A stretch of 64,000 nt of DNA from Leucobacter edaphi (GTDB lineage: Bacteria > Actinomycetota > Actinomycetes > Actinomycetales > Microbacteriaceae). This document shows, piece after piece, positions 37,246 to 47,130 of this stretch. The stretch's first letter is position 1, and each line of letters starts with the position of its first letter. The notes under the pieces were generated by a model. It made no database searches, was not told the DNA's origin, and saw only the letters and a list, made by a program, of their open reading frames with translations. The stretch covers positions 270,539 to 334,538 of the forward strand of contig NZ_JAEHOI010000005.1 in assembly GCF_016522535.1 (NCBI RefSeq). The letters are read 5' to 3'. A program made the translations under genes and the position numbers.

Positions 37246-38430
37246 ATGTCGCCAGGTCCCGTGATCGTCGTCGCCCCGGACTCCCTCAAGGGTTCGTGTT
37301 CGGCCCCCGAGGCCGCGCGCGCGATTGCCGCGGGCGCGCGCTCGGTGCTCGGCCCGGGCGCCCGCGTGATCGAGCTGCCGCTCGCCGACGGCGGGGAGGG
37401 CACGCTCGACGCCCTGATCGCTGCACGCGGGGGACGGATCGTCGGCGTTCCGACGACGGACGCGCTCGGGCGCGAGCGGACGGGCCGGATCGGCTTCGTC
37501 CCGACTGCGGGCGACGCGGATAGCGCGGGCGCCGAGACCGCCGTGATCGAGGCCGCCGAGGCGAACGGACTGCCGCACGTCGAGGATCAGCCGTTGCGCG
37601 CGCTCGACGCGGACTCGGCGGGGGTGGGCGTGCTCGTCGCGGCCGCCCTCGACGCCGGGGCTCGGGAGATTCTCTTGTGCATCGGCGGTTCGGCGACGAG
37701 CGACGGCGGGGCAGGAGTGCTGCGGGCGCTCGGCGCCCGGCTGCTCGACGCCGAGGGTGAGCCGGTCGGGCCCGGTGCGCGCGGGCTCGCCGGGCTCGCG
37801 TCCGTGGACCTGTCCGGAGTGCATCCGGCGGCGAGCGCCGCGCGCTGGCGGATCGCGTGCGACGTCGAGAATCCGCTCGTCGGTCCGCGCGGCGCAGCCG
37901 AGGTATTCGCCCCGCAGAAGGGCGCGACGCCGGAAGAGATTCCCCTGATCGACGAGGGGTTGCGGCGCCTCGCGGGCGCGCTCGGGCTGCCCGACTCCGC
38001 CGCGATTGAACGTGCGGGGCTGGGCGCGGCCGGCGGGCTCGCGCTCGCGCCGGTGGCGCTGTGGGGCGCGGAACTCGTGCCGGGCGCGGAGCTCGTCGCT
38101 GAGGCTGCGGGGCTCGACGTGGCGGTGGCGAGCGCCGATCTCGTGGTGACGGGCGAGGGCCGGCTGGACGCGCAATCGCTCGACGGAAAGGTCGTCTCGC
38201 GCGTGCTCGGGGCCGCGGCGCAGTCGCCTGTCGCGACGGTGATCGTGCTCGCGGGAGAGGTGTCGCTCGGCGCCGACGGGTGCCGGGCCGCGGGGATCAC
38301 GGCCGCGGCGTCGATCGCGCGCGGCCCGGCCACGCTCACCGAGCTCCGCGAGCGCGCCCCTGCGCTCCTCGAGGACGCGGCAGCACAACTCGTTTCGGTG
38401 TGGACCGCGGGCCGCTCCCGCGCGTGCTGA
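37246..38430 (+). CDS. glycerate kinase (GlxK/GarK type)
   Basis: Kinase of 394 residues converting glycerate to 2- or 3-phosphoglycerate with ATP. Family hallmarks: VVAPDSLKGSCSAPEAARAIAAG at the N-terminus, PLADGGEGTLDAL, ILLCIGGSATSDGGAG (about residues 145-160), and VTGEGRLDAQSLDGK near residue 300. The ATG at 37246 is 68 bases from the divergent RNA methyltransferase start. No other glyoxylate or tartronate genes are near. Confidence 0.93.
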   Translation: MSPGPVIVVAPDSLKGSCSAPEAARAIAAGARSVLGPGARVIELPLADGGEGTLDALIAARGGRIVGVPTTDALGRERTGRIGFVPTAGDADSAGAETAVIEAAEANGLPHVEDQPLRALDADSAGVGVLVAAALDAGAREILLCIGGSATSDGGAGVLRALGARLLDAEGEPVGPGARGLAGLASVDLSGVHPAASAARWRIACDVENPLVGPRGAAEVFAPQKGATPEEIPLIDEGLRRLAGALGLPDSAAIERAGLGAAGGLALAPVALWGAELVPGAELVAEAAGLDVAVASADLVVTGEGRLDAQSLDGKVVSRVLGAAAQSPVATVIVLAGEVSLGADGCRAAGITAAASIARGPATLTELRERAPALLEDAAAQLVSVWTAGRSRAC

Positions 38431-38455
38431 GTCCGACAGCCGGGGGCCGCCCCCC

Positions 38456-39409
38456 CTACACTGCGCCGAGCGCGGCCAGCTCCTCCGCGCTGAGCTCCAC
38501 CCGGAGCGACGCGAGCAGCTCGGCGAGCTGTTCCTCGGTGCGGGCGCTCGCGATGGGCGCCGCGACCGTGGGCTGCTGACGCAGCCACGCGAGCGAGACG
38601 GCCGCGACGGGCGCCGAGTGGGCGGCGGCGATCTCGTCGAGTACGGCGAGCACGGCGCGACCGTTGCGTTCGAGATAGGCAGCGGCCTCCCCCGCGCGCG
38701 GGCTCGCGCCCGGCGCCGAGCCGTCCGCGACCTCGCGGTACTTGCCCGAGAGGAAACCGCGGGCGAGCGAGTAGTAGGGGAACACCGAGAGTCCCTCCTG
38801 CTCGGCGACGGCCCGCAGACCATTCGTTTCGAAGGCGCGCTCGACCAGGTTGTACTCGGGCTGCAGCGCGACCGGAAGGTGCAGGCCGCCCTCGCGGGCG
38901 ATGCGCAGCCACTCGGCGATGCGTTCCGGCGCGTAGTTAGAGACGCCGATGGCGCGCACCTTGCCGGCGTCGACGAGCGCGGAGAACGCCGCGGCCGTCT
39001 CCTCGAGCGGCACCTTCGCGTCGTCGAAGTGGGCGTAGTAGAGGTCGATCCGGTCCGTGCCGAGGCGGGCGAGCGAGGCGTCAGCAGCGCGGCGGACGTT
39101 CTCGGCCGCGAGGCCGAAGAACTCGGGGTGCGTGGAGACCTTCGTGGCGATCGTGACGCTCTCGCGGGCTCCACGGACAGCGATCCACTCCCCGATCAGG
39201 GTTTCCGATTCGCCGCCGGAGTTGCCGGGCGCCCAGTGGGAGTAGCCGTCCGCGGTGTCGATGAAGTCGCCGCCGCCCGCGAGGAAGCCGTCGAGCACGG
39301 CGAACGAGGCTTCGCGGTCGGCGGTCCAGCCGAACACGTTGCCGCCGAGGGCGAGGGGCGCTATCTCGAGCGCGGAAGATCCGATCCTGGTGCGGGGTGC
39401 TGCGGTCAT
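38456..39409 (-). CDS. aldo/keto reductase
   Basis: NADPH-dependent oxidoreductase of about 317 residues. N-terminal strand and barrel start IAPLALGGNVFGW, the catalytic Asp/Tyr region FIDTADGYSHWAPG, the Lys in ATKVSTH, and IDLYYAHFDD where the usual His follows. The cofactor region IGVSNYAPERI and C-terminal GAVSLAWLRQQPTVAAPIASARTEEQL complete the family pattern. The ATG at 39407-39409 is preceded by GGAG. The promoter region abuts the left repeat of the GIY-YIG cassette. Confidence 0.92.
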   Translation of the reverse strand: MTAAPRTRIGSSALEIAPLALGGNVFGWTADREASFAVLDGFLAGGGDFIDTADGYSHWAPGNSGGESETLIGEWIAVRGARESVTIATKVSTHPEFFGLAAENVRRAADASLARLGTDRIDLYYAHFDDAKVPLEETAAAFSALVDAGKVRAIGVSNYAPERIAEWLRIAREGGLHLPVALQPEYNLVERAFETNGLRAVAEQEGLSVFPYYSLARGFLSGKYREVADGSAPGASPRAGEAAAYLERNGRAVLAVLDEIAAAHSAPVAAVSLAWLRQQPTVAAPIASARTEEQLAELLASLRVELSAEELAALGAV

Positions 39410-39503
39410 GGCGATGCTCCTTCGACGATGAGTGCGGCGCACCGTCCGGGGGCCGGATGGCGCGGGCGCGGAAGCGCGACTCCTCCGAAGCTAACAGGCG
39501 CCG

Positions 39504-39554
39504 CTGACACGAACACGCCCGCCGGCGCCCAATGTGAAGAACTGGGACGCCGGC
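39504..39554. repeat. left ~50-base direct repeat flanking the GIY-YIG cassette
   Basis: 51 bases nearly identical to 40503-40551; the only difference is an extra AC (CGAACACGCC versus CGAACGCC). It contains the left arm and loop of the hairpin found complete at the right copy, but its right arm is cut off after GCCGGC, exactly where the cassette-specific sequence begins. Confidence 0.9.
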
Positions 39555-40502
39555 ATCCGATGACGGATTGGGGCCCAATCGGCCCGGAGAGTTTGTGGCA
39601 GCTGCCACACTGATTGATATGAGCACTCAGGTGGCCCCGAGTATGTCCACACCCGCCCAGGAAGGTCATTTCGTCTATCTCTATCGCTCTCCTGGAGGAA
39701 AGATACGCTATGTGGGCTACGGGGAATCTCCTTCGCGTGCGCTGAGCCACCAGGATTCAAGCCACAATGATCGTCTCAAGCGGTTCATCGAAAGCAAAGA
39801 CTATTCGTTGGAAATTGCGGGCCCCTATGGGAGCCGTGAGGAAGGACTCCACGTCGAAACCGCGCTGATTTCCGCACTGCACCCGGAATTCAACGACGCC
39901 CCAGGCGACCAGACCCGTTTCCGGCCACTCGGCGTTCCCGGGAATCTCGCCGATCGTGTCCCGCTCGAACCGCTTAGCGAGTCAGAATTAGGACGCATCG
40001 GCCGCGGGGCGCTCGTCGTATATTTGGCCGCCGGTGATTTCATGAAGGACGGCCGCAAGAAGGCGAACCCTGCATCACCGGATGTCGAGATTATCGCGAG
40101 GGACTGCGAAAAATGGTGGCAGGTCCAACGGCACATGGAATCGTGGCTGAGCGGGGAGTCTCCCGTGCCGCAAACCCTCGTCGCTGTGTTTGGTCCGCGT
40201 CCAGCCTCACGTTTTATCATCGGCGCGTTCGAGATCGATCGCGAGCGTTTCGGACGCGATCCTGACCGCGACCGGGACGGTTCCAACTGGGTGATCCCGC
40301 TTCTGGACCGGACAAACGCGGACGCGCAGGGACTCCGGGGACGCCGGTTGAAGCCGATTCGTTTCGGCCAGGGAAAACACCGCATCTACCACTGGATCGA
40401 TGGGGACGGCACCGTGCGTTGGAACGGCAACTGAGCGAGGATCCCCCCCCTCGAATCCACTCATCCGACATCTGAAGCATGTCAATCGTGTTCAAATTTC
40501 CC
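39555..40502 (+). mobile_element. putative mobile cassette carrying a single GIY-YIG nuclease gene
   Basis: About 950 bases between two direct repeats. Hand-counted lines in the gene are 48-57% GC against about 70% around. Removing one repeat plus the unique part would restore a full clpB-downstream hairpin and a normal aldo/keto reductase-clpB intergenic region. The left edge begins with three small palindromes: ATCCG/CGGAT (39555-39568), GATTGGG/CCCAATC (39566-39580, about one central G) and GTGGCA-GC-TGCCAC (39595-39608). No transposase or integrase is inside. Mobility is inference from structure. Confidence 0.5.
39643..40434 (+). CDS. GIY-YIG-type nuclease domain protein with uncharacterised C-terminal half
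   Basis: Protein of about 263 residues. Residues ~10-85 match the GIY-YIG fold: VYLY (11-14), YVG (23-25), Arg32 and His36 in SRALSH, Glu72 in HVETALI and Asn84 in HPEFN. These cover the family's catalytic Tyr, Arg, His, metal-binding Glu and Asn. Residues ~90-263 are mixed alpha/beta with FRPLGVP, WWQVQRHMESW and RFIIGAFEIDRERFG; I do not recognise a named domain. AGGTGG lies 8 bases before the ATG at 39643; an ATG at 39619 is the alternative. Lower GC than neighbours and flanking repeats suggest transfer. Could be a homing-type nuclease or a solitary defence effector. Confidence 0.75.
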   Translation: MSTPAQEGHFVYLYRSPGGKIRYVGYGESPSRALSHQDSSHNDRLKRFIESKDYSLEIAGPYGSREEGLHVETALISALHPEFNDAPGDQTRFRPLGVPGNLADRVPLEPLSESELGRIGRGALVVYLAAGDFMKDGRKKANPASPDVEIIARDCEKWWQVQRHMESWLSGESPVPQTLVAVFGPRPASRFIIGAFEIDRERFGRDPDRDRDGSNWVIPLLDRTNADAQGLRGRRLKPIRFGQGKHRIYHWIDGDGTVRWNGN

Positions 40503-40551
40503 CTGACACGAACGCCCGCCGGCGCCCAATGTGAAGAACTGGGACGCCGGC
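40503..40551. repeat. right ~50-base direct repeat flanking the GIY-YIG cassette
   Basis: 49 bases matching 39504-39554 apart from a 2-base gap. Here the sequence continues into an intact hairpin that extends to 40558. Confidence 0.9.
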
Positions 40552-40558
40552 GGGCGTT
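40511..40558. terminator. hairpin downstream of clpB
   Basis: AACGCCCGCCGGCG (40511-40524) pairs perfectly over 14 bp with 40545-40558. An inner CCCA/TGGG extends the stem past one bulged A, leaving an 11-base loop. It starts 47 bases after the clpB stop on the minus strand and probably ends that transcript. The U-run is weak. Confidence 0.65.
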
Positions 40559-40605
40559 GTGCACGAAGCTCGCGAGCCGAGCTGCGTGAGGGGAGAACCG
40601 CGGAC

Positions 40606-42855
<2,250 letters not shown>

Positions 42856-42901
42856 ATGGGTCCTTTCTCGGTGCAGACGGTCACGATCCCTTGATCGCAA
42901 A

Positions 42902-42922
42902 CTTGAGTGTATGTGACTCAAC
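42902..42922 (-). promoter_or_regulatory. HAIR element (HspR site) upstream of clpB
   Basis: CTTGAGT (42902-42908), N7, ACTCAAC (42916-42922): the same half-sites as the strong site before dnaK. It lies 47 bases upstream of the clpB ATG, a position fitting repression by the HspR encoded at 22.3-22.7 kb. Confidence 0.88.
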
Positions 42923-43092
42923 TTTATCCCAGAGCGAACGAAATCACCACCCATTTCTTTGGCCCGGACCTGGGAATTCACCGAAGCGACAGCATTTCGA
43001 CCCGTCGGATCCGGATCCGGATCGCCGCCACCACTTCCGCTCCGAGCCGATACGCTGGAATTCCGGCAGCAACCGAAACGGAGACACCCCCT

Positions 43093-43863
43093 ATGTCCAA
43101 GATCGCCCTGGTGCGCCAGCCCAGCTCGCAGCTCGACGACGGCATCGTCGACCACATCGAGAAGGTCGCCGTCGACCTGGATCGCGCCCGTGTGCAGTGG
43201 CGCGGCTACGTCGACGCGCTGCAGGAGCACGGCTGGACCACGATCGAGGTCGATCCCGCCGAGGACTGCCCCGACTCCGTGTTCATCGAGGACACCGTCG
43301 TGATGTTCCGCAACGTCGCCATCATCAGCCGCCCCGGCGCCGACAGCCGCAAGCCCGAGACCGACGGCACCCGCCGCGCCCTCGCCGAGCTCGGCTGCCC
43401 CATCGCCGAGATCCGCGAGCCCGGCACCCTCGACGGCGGCGACATCCTCAAGGTCGGCGACACCGTCTACGTCGGCCGCGGCGGCCGCACCAACGGCGAG
43501 GGGATCGCGCAGCTGCGCAAGATCATCACCCCGCTCGGCGGCACCGTCGTCGCCGTCCCCGTCACGAAGGTGCTGCACCTCAAGACCGCCGTCACGGCGC
43601 TCCCCGACGGCACCGTGATCGGCTACCCCGACTACGTCGACAACCCCGCGATCTTCGACCGCTTCCTGCCGGTCCCTGAGCCGCACGGCACCGCCGTCGT
43701 GATCCTCGGCCCCGACGAGCTCATCATTTCCGCGAGCGCCCCGAAGACCGCGGCCATGCTCCGCGACCTCGGCTACACGGTCACCGAGGTGGAGATCTCC
43801 GAGTACGAGAAGCTCGAGGGCTGCCCGACCTGCCTCTCGGTGCGCGTACGCGCGCTCGACTAG
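43093..43863 (+). CDS. dimethylargininase (DDAH)
   Basis: Guanidino-modifying hydrolase of 256 residues, N-omega,N-omega-dimethylarginine to citrulline and dimethylamine. Family pattern: [15 protein letters not shown] (about residues 56-70, substrate acid residues), [23 protein letters not shown] (about 119-141), catalytic His in LHLKTAV, and C-terminal catalytic Cys in [11 protein letters not shown]. The ATG at 43093 opens the fold immediately. Codon use is extremely C-ending even for this genome. It stands alone; arginine-analogue catabolism is the likely role. Arginine deiminase is excluded by length. Confidence 0.9.
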   Translation: MSKIALVRQPSSQLDDGIVDHIEKVAVDLDRARVQWRGYVDALQEHGWTTIEVDPAEDCPDSVFIEDTVVMFRNVAIISRPGADSRKPETDGTRRALAELGCPIAEIREPGTLDGGDILKVGDTVYVGRGGRTNGEGIAQLRKIITPLGGTVVAVPVTKVLHLKTAVTALPDGTVIGYPDYVDNPAIFDRFLPVPEPHGTAVVILGPDELIISASAPKTAAMLRDLGYTVTEVEISEYEKLEGCPTCLSVRVRALD

Positions 43864-43977
43864 GGGCTGATCCCACCACGGATCGGGCCAGTACCGCAGC
43901 GCGCGGTGCCGGCCCGATGTGTGTTTCCACAAGAAAGAAATTACGGTATTCGCCACAGAATCGTAAGCATTCTGCCC

Positions 43978-44006
43978 TTGAAATCACTCGAGCGAGATGT
44001 TGTACT
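43978..44006 (+). promoter_or_regulatory. candidate promoter in AT-rich patch before small membrane protein
   Basis: TTGAAA (43978-43983) and TGTACT (44001-44006) are 17 bases apart. The surrounding ~80 bases are markedly AT-rich (43% GC in the line at 43921), unlike flanking DNA. The transcript would start near 44013, ~70 bases before the ATG. Confidence 0.4.
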
Positions 44007-44082
44007 CGCAGCACGAGTACGGCGCGAACCGCGCTCCGTCCGCGACCACCCGGGTTGTCCGGGCCCCCAAGGCGGAATCCAA

Positions 44083-44451
44083 ATGTTCTTCGATGCGATT
44101 CTCCAGTCAGCTCCCGGCGCGTACGCGTGCCTGATCATCGTCGGCGCGTGCTTCGGCATACAGATAGCGGACGCGACGGTCCCGGTCGAACGCTGGGCAC
44201 CAAAAATCGCGAGCCTGTGCACTCTCTTCGTCGCGTTCCTCTACGCCCATTGGATCGTGCAGATCGCCCCGCTCGGGATAGCTGTGTTCATCTTCGCCGA
44301 ACTGATTGCGCAGTCGCTGTGGACAGCGCGGCTCTACGGCGGAATTTCCGAGTACTCCGACCTACGTTTCGGCCAGCGGCTGCACCTGGTGATCTGGCCG
44401 AGTCATCCGGTGGGTGATTTCAGTAAGAATGCCGTGCCCGGCTCTCGCTGA
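44083..44451 (+). CDS. small membrane protein of unknown function
   Basis: Protein of about 122 residues with three hydrophobic segments (about residues 12-30, 43-60 and 64-82) and a polar C-terminal tail. I recognise no family. GGCGGAA precedes the ATG at 44083; the frame is open further upstream without a convincing site. It lies between the dimethylargininase gene and a convergent thiolase gene, monocistronic, with its own likely promoter. Codon use is less biased than in neighbours, a weak hint of transfer. Confidence 0.6.
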   Translation: MFFDAILQSAPGAYACLIIVGACFGIQIADATVPVERWAPKIASLCTLFVAFLYAHWIVQIAPLGIAVFIFAELIAQSLWTARLYGGISEYSDLRFGQRLHLVIWPSHPVGDFSKNAVPGSR

Positions 44452-44505
44452 AACCCGCGCCCCCTCGGTGATCCGGAGCCTCAGACCGGCCGCATCCACG
44501 GCGCC

Positions 44506-45681
44506 CTACCGCTCGAGCACGATCGCGAGCCCCTGACCGATTCCGATGCAGATCGCTACGACCGCGATGCCGGATCCGCGGCGCGCGAGTTCGTGGGCAG
44601 CGTGCCCCACGATGCGGCCACCCGAGGCGCCGAGGGGGTGGCCGATCGCGATCGCCCCGCCGTGCACGTTGAGGCGTTCGGGATCGAGGTCCGGCCAGCC
44701 CGCGAGGCACACGAGCGCCTGTGAAGCGAACGCCTCATTGAGTTCGACGAGGTCGACGTCGCCCCAGGAGCGGCCCGCACGCGCGAGCGCCCGATTGGCC
44801 GCCTCGATCGGGGCGAACGGGAAGTCCTGCGGGTCCACGGCGAAGGCGGCACGAGCCGCGATACGGACGAGGGGATCGGCGTCGAGCGCACCCTCGGCCC
44901 CGAGCAGCACCGCGGAGGCGCCGTCGCTGATGGGCGACGAGTTTCCCGCGGTCACGCTGGCCGCGTCGTCGGTGGCGAACACCGGTTCGAGCGCGGCCAA
45001 GCGTTCGAGCGAGGTGTCGGCACGGATCCCCTCGTCGCGCGCCAGCTCGACTCCCGGGACCCGCATGACCTCTCGGTCATAGACCCCCGCACCCCACGCC
45101 TCTGCGGCCAGCCGGTGCGAGCGCAGGGCAAACGCGTCCTGCGCCTCACGGGTGATCCCGCCGATTCTCGCGGCGCGCTCCGCGACCTCCCCGTTCGGGA
45201 GCGTCCACTCGCCCGGCAGGCGCGGATTCGTCATCCGCCACCCGATCGACGTGTTCCAGATTCGCGGGGATCCCTGCGCCGACCAGGGCTTCGCGTCCTT
45301 CTCAAGCACGTACGGCGCCCGCGTCATCGACTCGACGCCGCCCGCGAGCACGAGTTCGGCGTCGCCCGACTCGATCGCCCGCGACCCCTGGATCACGGCC
45401 TCGAGCGAGGACCCGCAGAGCCGGTTCACGGTCGCGCCCGTCACGGACGTGGGAAACCCGGCGAGGAGCGCGGCGAAGCGCGCCACGTTCCGGTTGTCCT
45501 CGCCGACCTGGTTCGCGGCGCCCAGGATCACGTCGTCGATGCGCGCGGGGCCCAGTCCCACGCGCGCGACCGTCTCAGCGAGCACCGCGGCCGCGAGATC
45601 GTCGGGGCGGACCCCCGCGAGCGCGCCGCCGACCCTTCCGAACGGGGTGCGCACGGCGTCGAACACGAATGACCCGGTCAT
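44506..45681 (-). CDS. thiolase (acetyl-CoA acyltransferase)
   Basis: Type II/I thiolase of 391 residues for beta-ketoacyl-CoA cleavage or acetoacetyl-CoA formation. Nucleophile Cys in VNRLCGSSLEAV (about residue 88), His in NVHGGAIAIGHPLGASGGRIVG (about residue 345), and second Cys in AICIGIGQG (about residue 377). The last motif has Ile where Gly is usual (CIGGGQG), a small deviation. No fatty-acid genes are adjacent; a second thiolase is at 56.5 kb. Confidence 0.93.
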   Translation of the reverse strand: MTGSFVFDAVRTPFGRVGGALAGVRPDDLAAAVLAETVARVGLGPARIDDVILGAANQVGEDNRNVARFAALLAGFPTSVTGATVNRLCGSSLEAVIQGSRAIESGDAELVLAGGVESMTRAPYVLEKDAKPWSAQGSPRIWNTSIGWRMTNPRLPGEWTLPNGEVAERAARIGGITREAQDAFALRSHRLAAEAWGAGVYDREVMRVPGVELARDEGIRADTSLERLAALEPVFATDDAASVTAGNSSPISDGASAVLLGAEGALDADPLVRIAARAAFAVDPQDFPFAPIEAANRALARAGRSWGDVDLVELNEAFASQALVCLAGWPDLDPERLNVHGGAIAIGHPLGASGGRIVGHAAHELARRGSGIAVVAICIGIGQGLAIVLER

Positions 45682-45849
45682 GATGCTCCCTCACGTCACG
45701 GGCACCGCGTGCGCGGCGCCGCTGCCGATCCGGATCCGGCATGGCCGAAGTCCGATCCTGAGCAGCATTCTGCCCGGTCAGCACCCAGATTCCTACGCCA
45801 TCGACGCCCACCGGCCGGGGGAAGCGCTGTGCAGGCCCGCCCCGCGGGA

Positions 45850-46905
45850 CTAGTTGCGCCGGTGCAGGACGCCGGTGACAACGGCGAGACACGAACCGAT
45901 CACGGTGTCGATCACCCGCTCCCAGGTGGGGCCGATCACGTCGCCGGCGCCCGTCGCCGCGACGGTGATCAGGAGCACGAGCGGCGTAATGAACACGAGC
46001 GCGAGCGCGTAGTTCCGCACCACGACGAGCTCGATCAGGAACTGCAGCGCCGTCACCACGAGCACGAGCGCGAGCGCGTTCCTTCCGAGCGGGGCGACGG
46101 CGAGCGCCAGCGCTGCACCGAGCAGCGTGCCGACGGTGCGGTGCACTCCCCGCGCGATCGCGTGGCTGCGCACCGCGCTCAGGCCGACGACCGCGACACC
46201 GGTGGAAACGGCCCAGTACGCGCGGTGCGGATCGGCGAGCCAGGCGCTCAACACGATCCCGAGAACAGCGATGATCAAGATCCTGAACAGGAGTTCCAGC
46301 TCACCCTTGCCGAGCCACGGGCCGGGGAGCAGCTCGCGAATCGGACGGGCAGCGCGCCAGCGCTCCGCAGGGCGAACAAGCGGAGCGAGCGCCACGAGAT
46401 AGGAGAACGCAGCGCCCGCAGCGACGGCCAGGAGGTAGACGACGGGGTCGTTGACGCGCTGGCCATCGACCACGGTCGTGATGTTGCCAGACAAGCCGTA
46501 CACGAGCACGAAAAACACCGGTCCAGGCGGGCCGAGGCGGTAGCCGAAGGCGAAGGCGCTCGTGCCCACGGCGACGACGACGAGGCCGATCGCGGTCCAG
46601 ATCACGCTGGGCGCGAGCAGAACGCCGAGCGCCGCGCACGCGATGATCACCCCGGCAACCGCCGGCAGCACCTTCGCGCGCTCCCTGGCGCCGTGTCCAG
46701 CCGCGTAGAGCGCGACGAACGCACCGGCCGAGGTCTGGATGCCGATGGCCTCATGCCCCAGCGCGGTCAGGAGACCAAGCGGGACACCGATCGAGATCGC
46801 GGCGCGGAGCGCGATCCAACCGCGCGGAGGTGCGTCGCTCGAAACGACGAAGAGGCTCAGAAACGCCGTGCGTGCGGCCGAGAGCATCCTGTCGAACCCG
46901 TGCAC
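45850..46905 (-). CDS. FUSC-family (aromatic acid exporter-like) membrane protein
   Basis: Inner-membrane protein of 351 residues made of two blocks of four to six helices. The second block (about residues 205-320) shows the family core: AYWAVSTGVAVVGLSAVRSHAIARGVHRTVGTLLGAALA, the FUSC motif with conserved Arg and GT. It resembles the membrane half of AaeB/YccS-type efflux proteins and lacks a large cytosolic domain. Divergent from the siderophore operon. Substrate unknown. The 168-base gap to the thiolase start holds nothing I recognise. Confidence 0.85.
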   Translation of the reverse strand: MHGFDRMLSAARTAFLSLFVVSSDAPPRGWIALRAAISIGVPLGLLTALGHEAIGIQTSAGAFVALYAAGHGARERAKVLPAVAGVIIACAALGVLLAPSVIWTAIGLVVVAVGTSAFAFGYRLGPPGPVFFVLVYGLSGNITTVVDGQRVNDPVVYLLAVAAGAAFSYLVALAPLVRPAERWRAARPIRELLPGPWLGKGELELLFRILIIAVLGIVLSAWLADPHRAYWAVSTGVAVVGLSAVRSHAIARGVHRTVGTLLGAALALAVAPLGRNALALVLVVTALQFLIELVVVRNYALALVFITPLVLLITVAATGAGDVIGPTWERVIDTVIGSCLAVVTGVLHRRN

Positions 46906-47047
46906 GCCGCTCCCCTCACGAAAGGGCCATTCTATCGGGGATTACGCCGTTGATTCCCGACGTCTCTTGCGCCCAGCAGCGAGAGTCCGACCGCTCGCCG
47001 GGCCCTCCTCGAGGAAATCTCCCGTTTCCTGAATCGCCGTTGTGCCC

Positions 47048-47069
47048 TATAGTCCTGAGGGTCACCTAA
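47048..47069 (+). promoter_or_regulatory. -10 element and DtxR/IdeR-like iron box of the siderophore operon
   Basis: TATAGT (47048-47053) is a good -10. The overlapping 19 bases 47051-47069 match the DtxR/IdeR consensus at 11 positions, with a strong right half (GGT-ACCTAA type: GGTCACCTAA). Location at the transcript start fits iron repression. Left half is weak, so binding is a prediction. Confidence 0.5.
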
Positions 47070-47130
47070 CCTTCAACAGATGATGTTGATCCACCCCCTC
47101 CGTGGCACCCCCCCCCCGAAAGGAATGCCC

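Noticed and set aside
37174..39174. Long minus-strand open frame opposite glycerate kinase and through the aldo/keto reductase
   Set aside because: Arg/Ser/Pro-rich translation without domains; it is the shadow of two well-recognised genes in GC-rich DNA.
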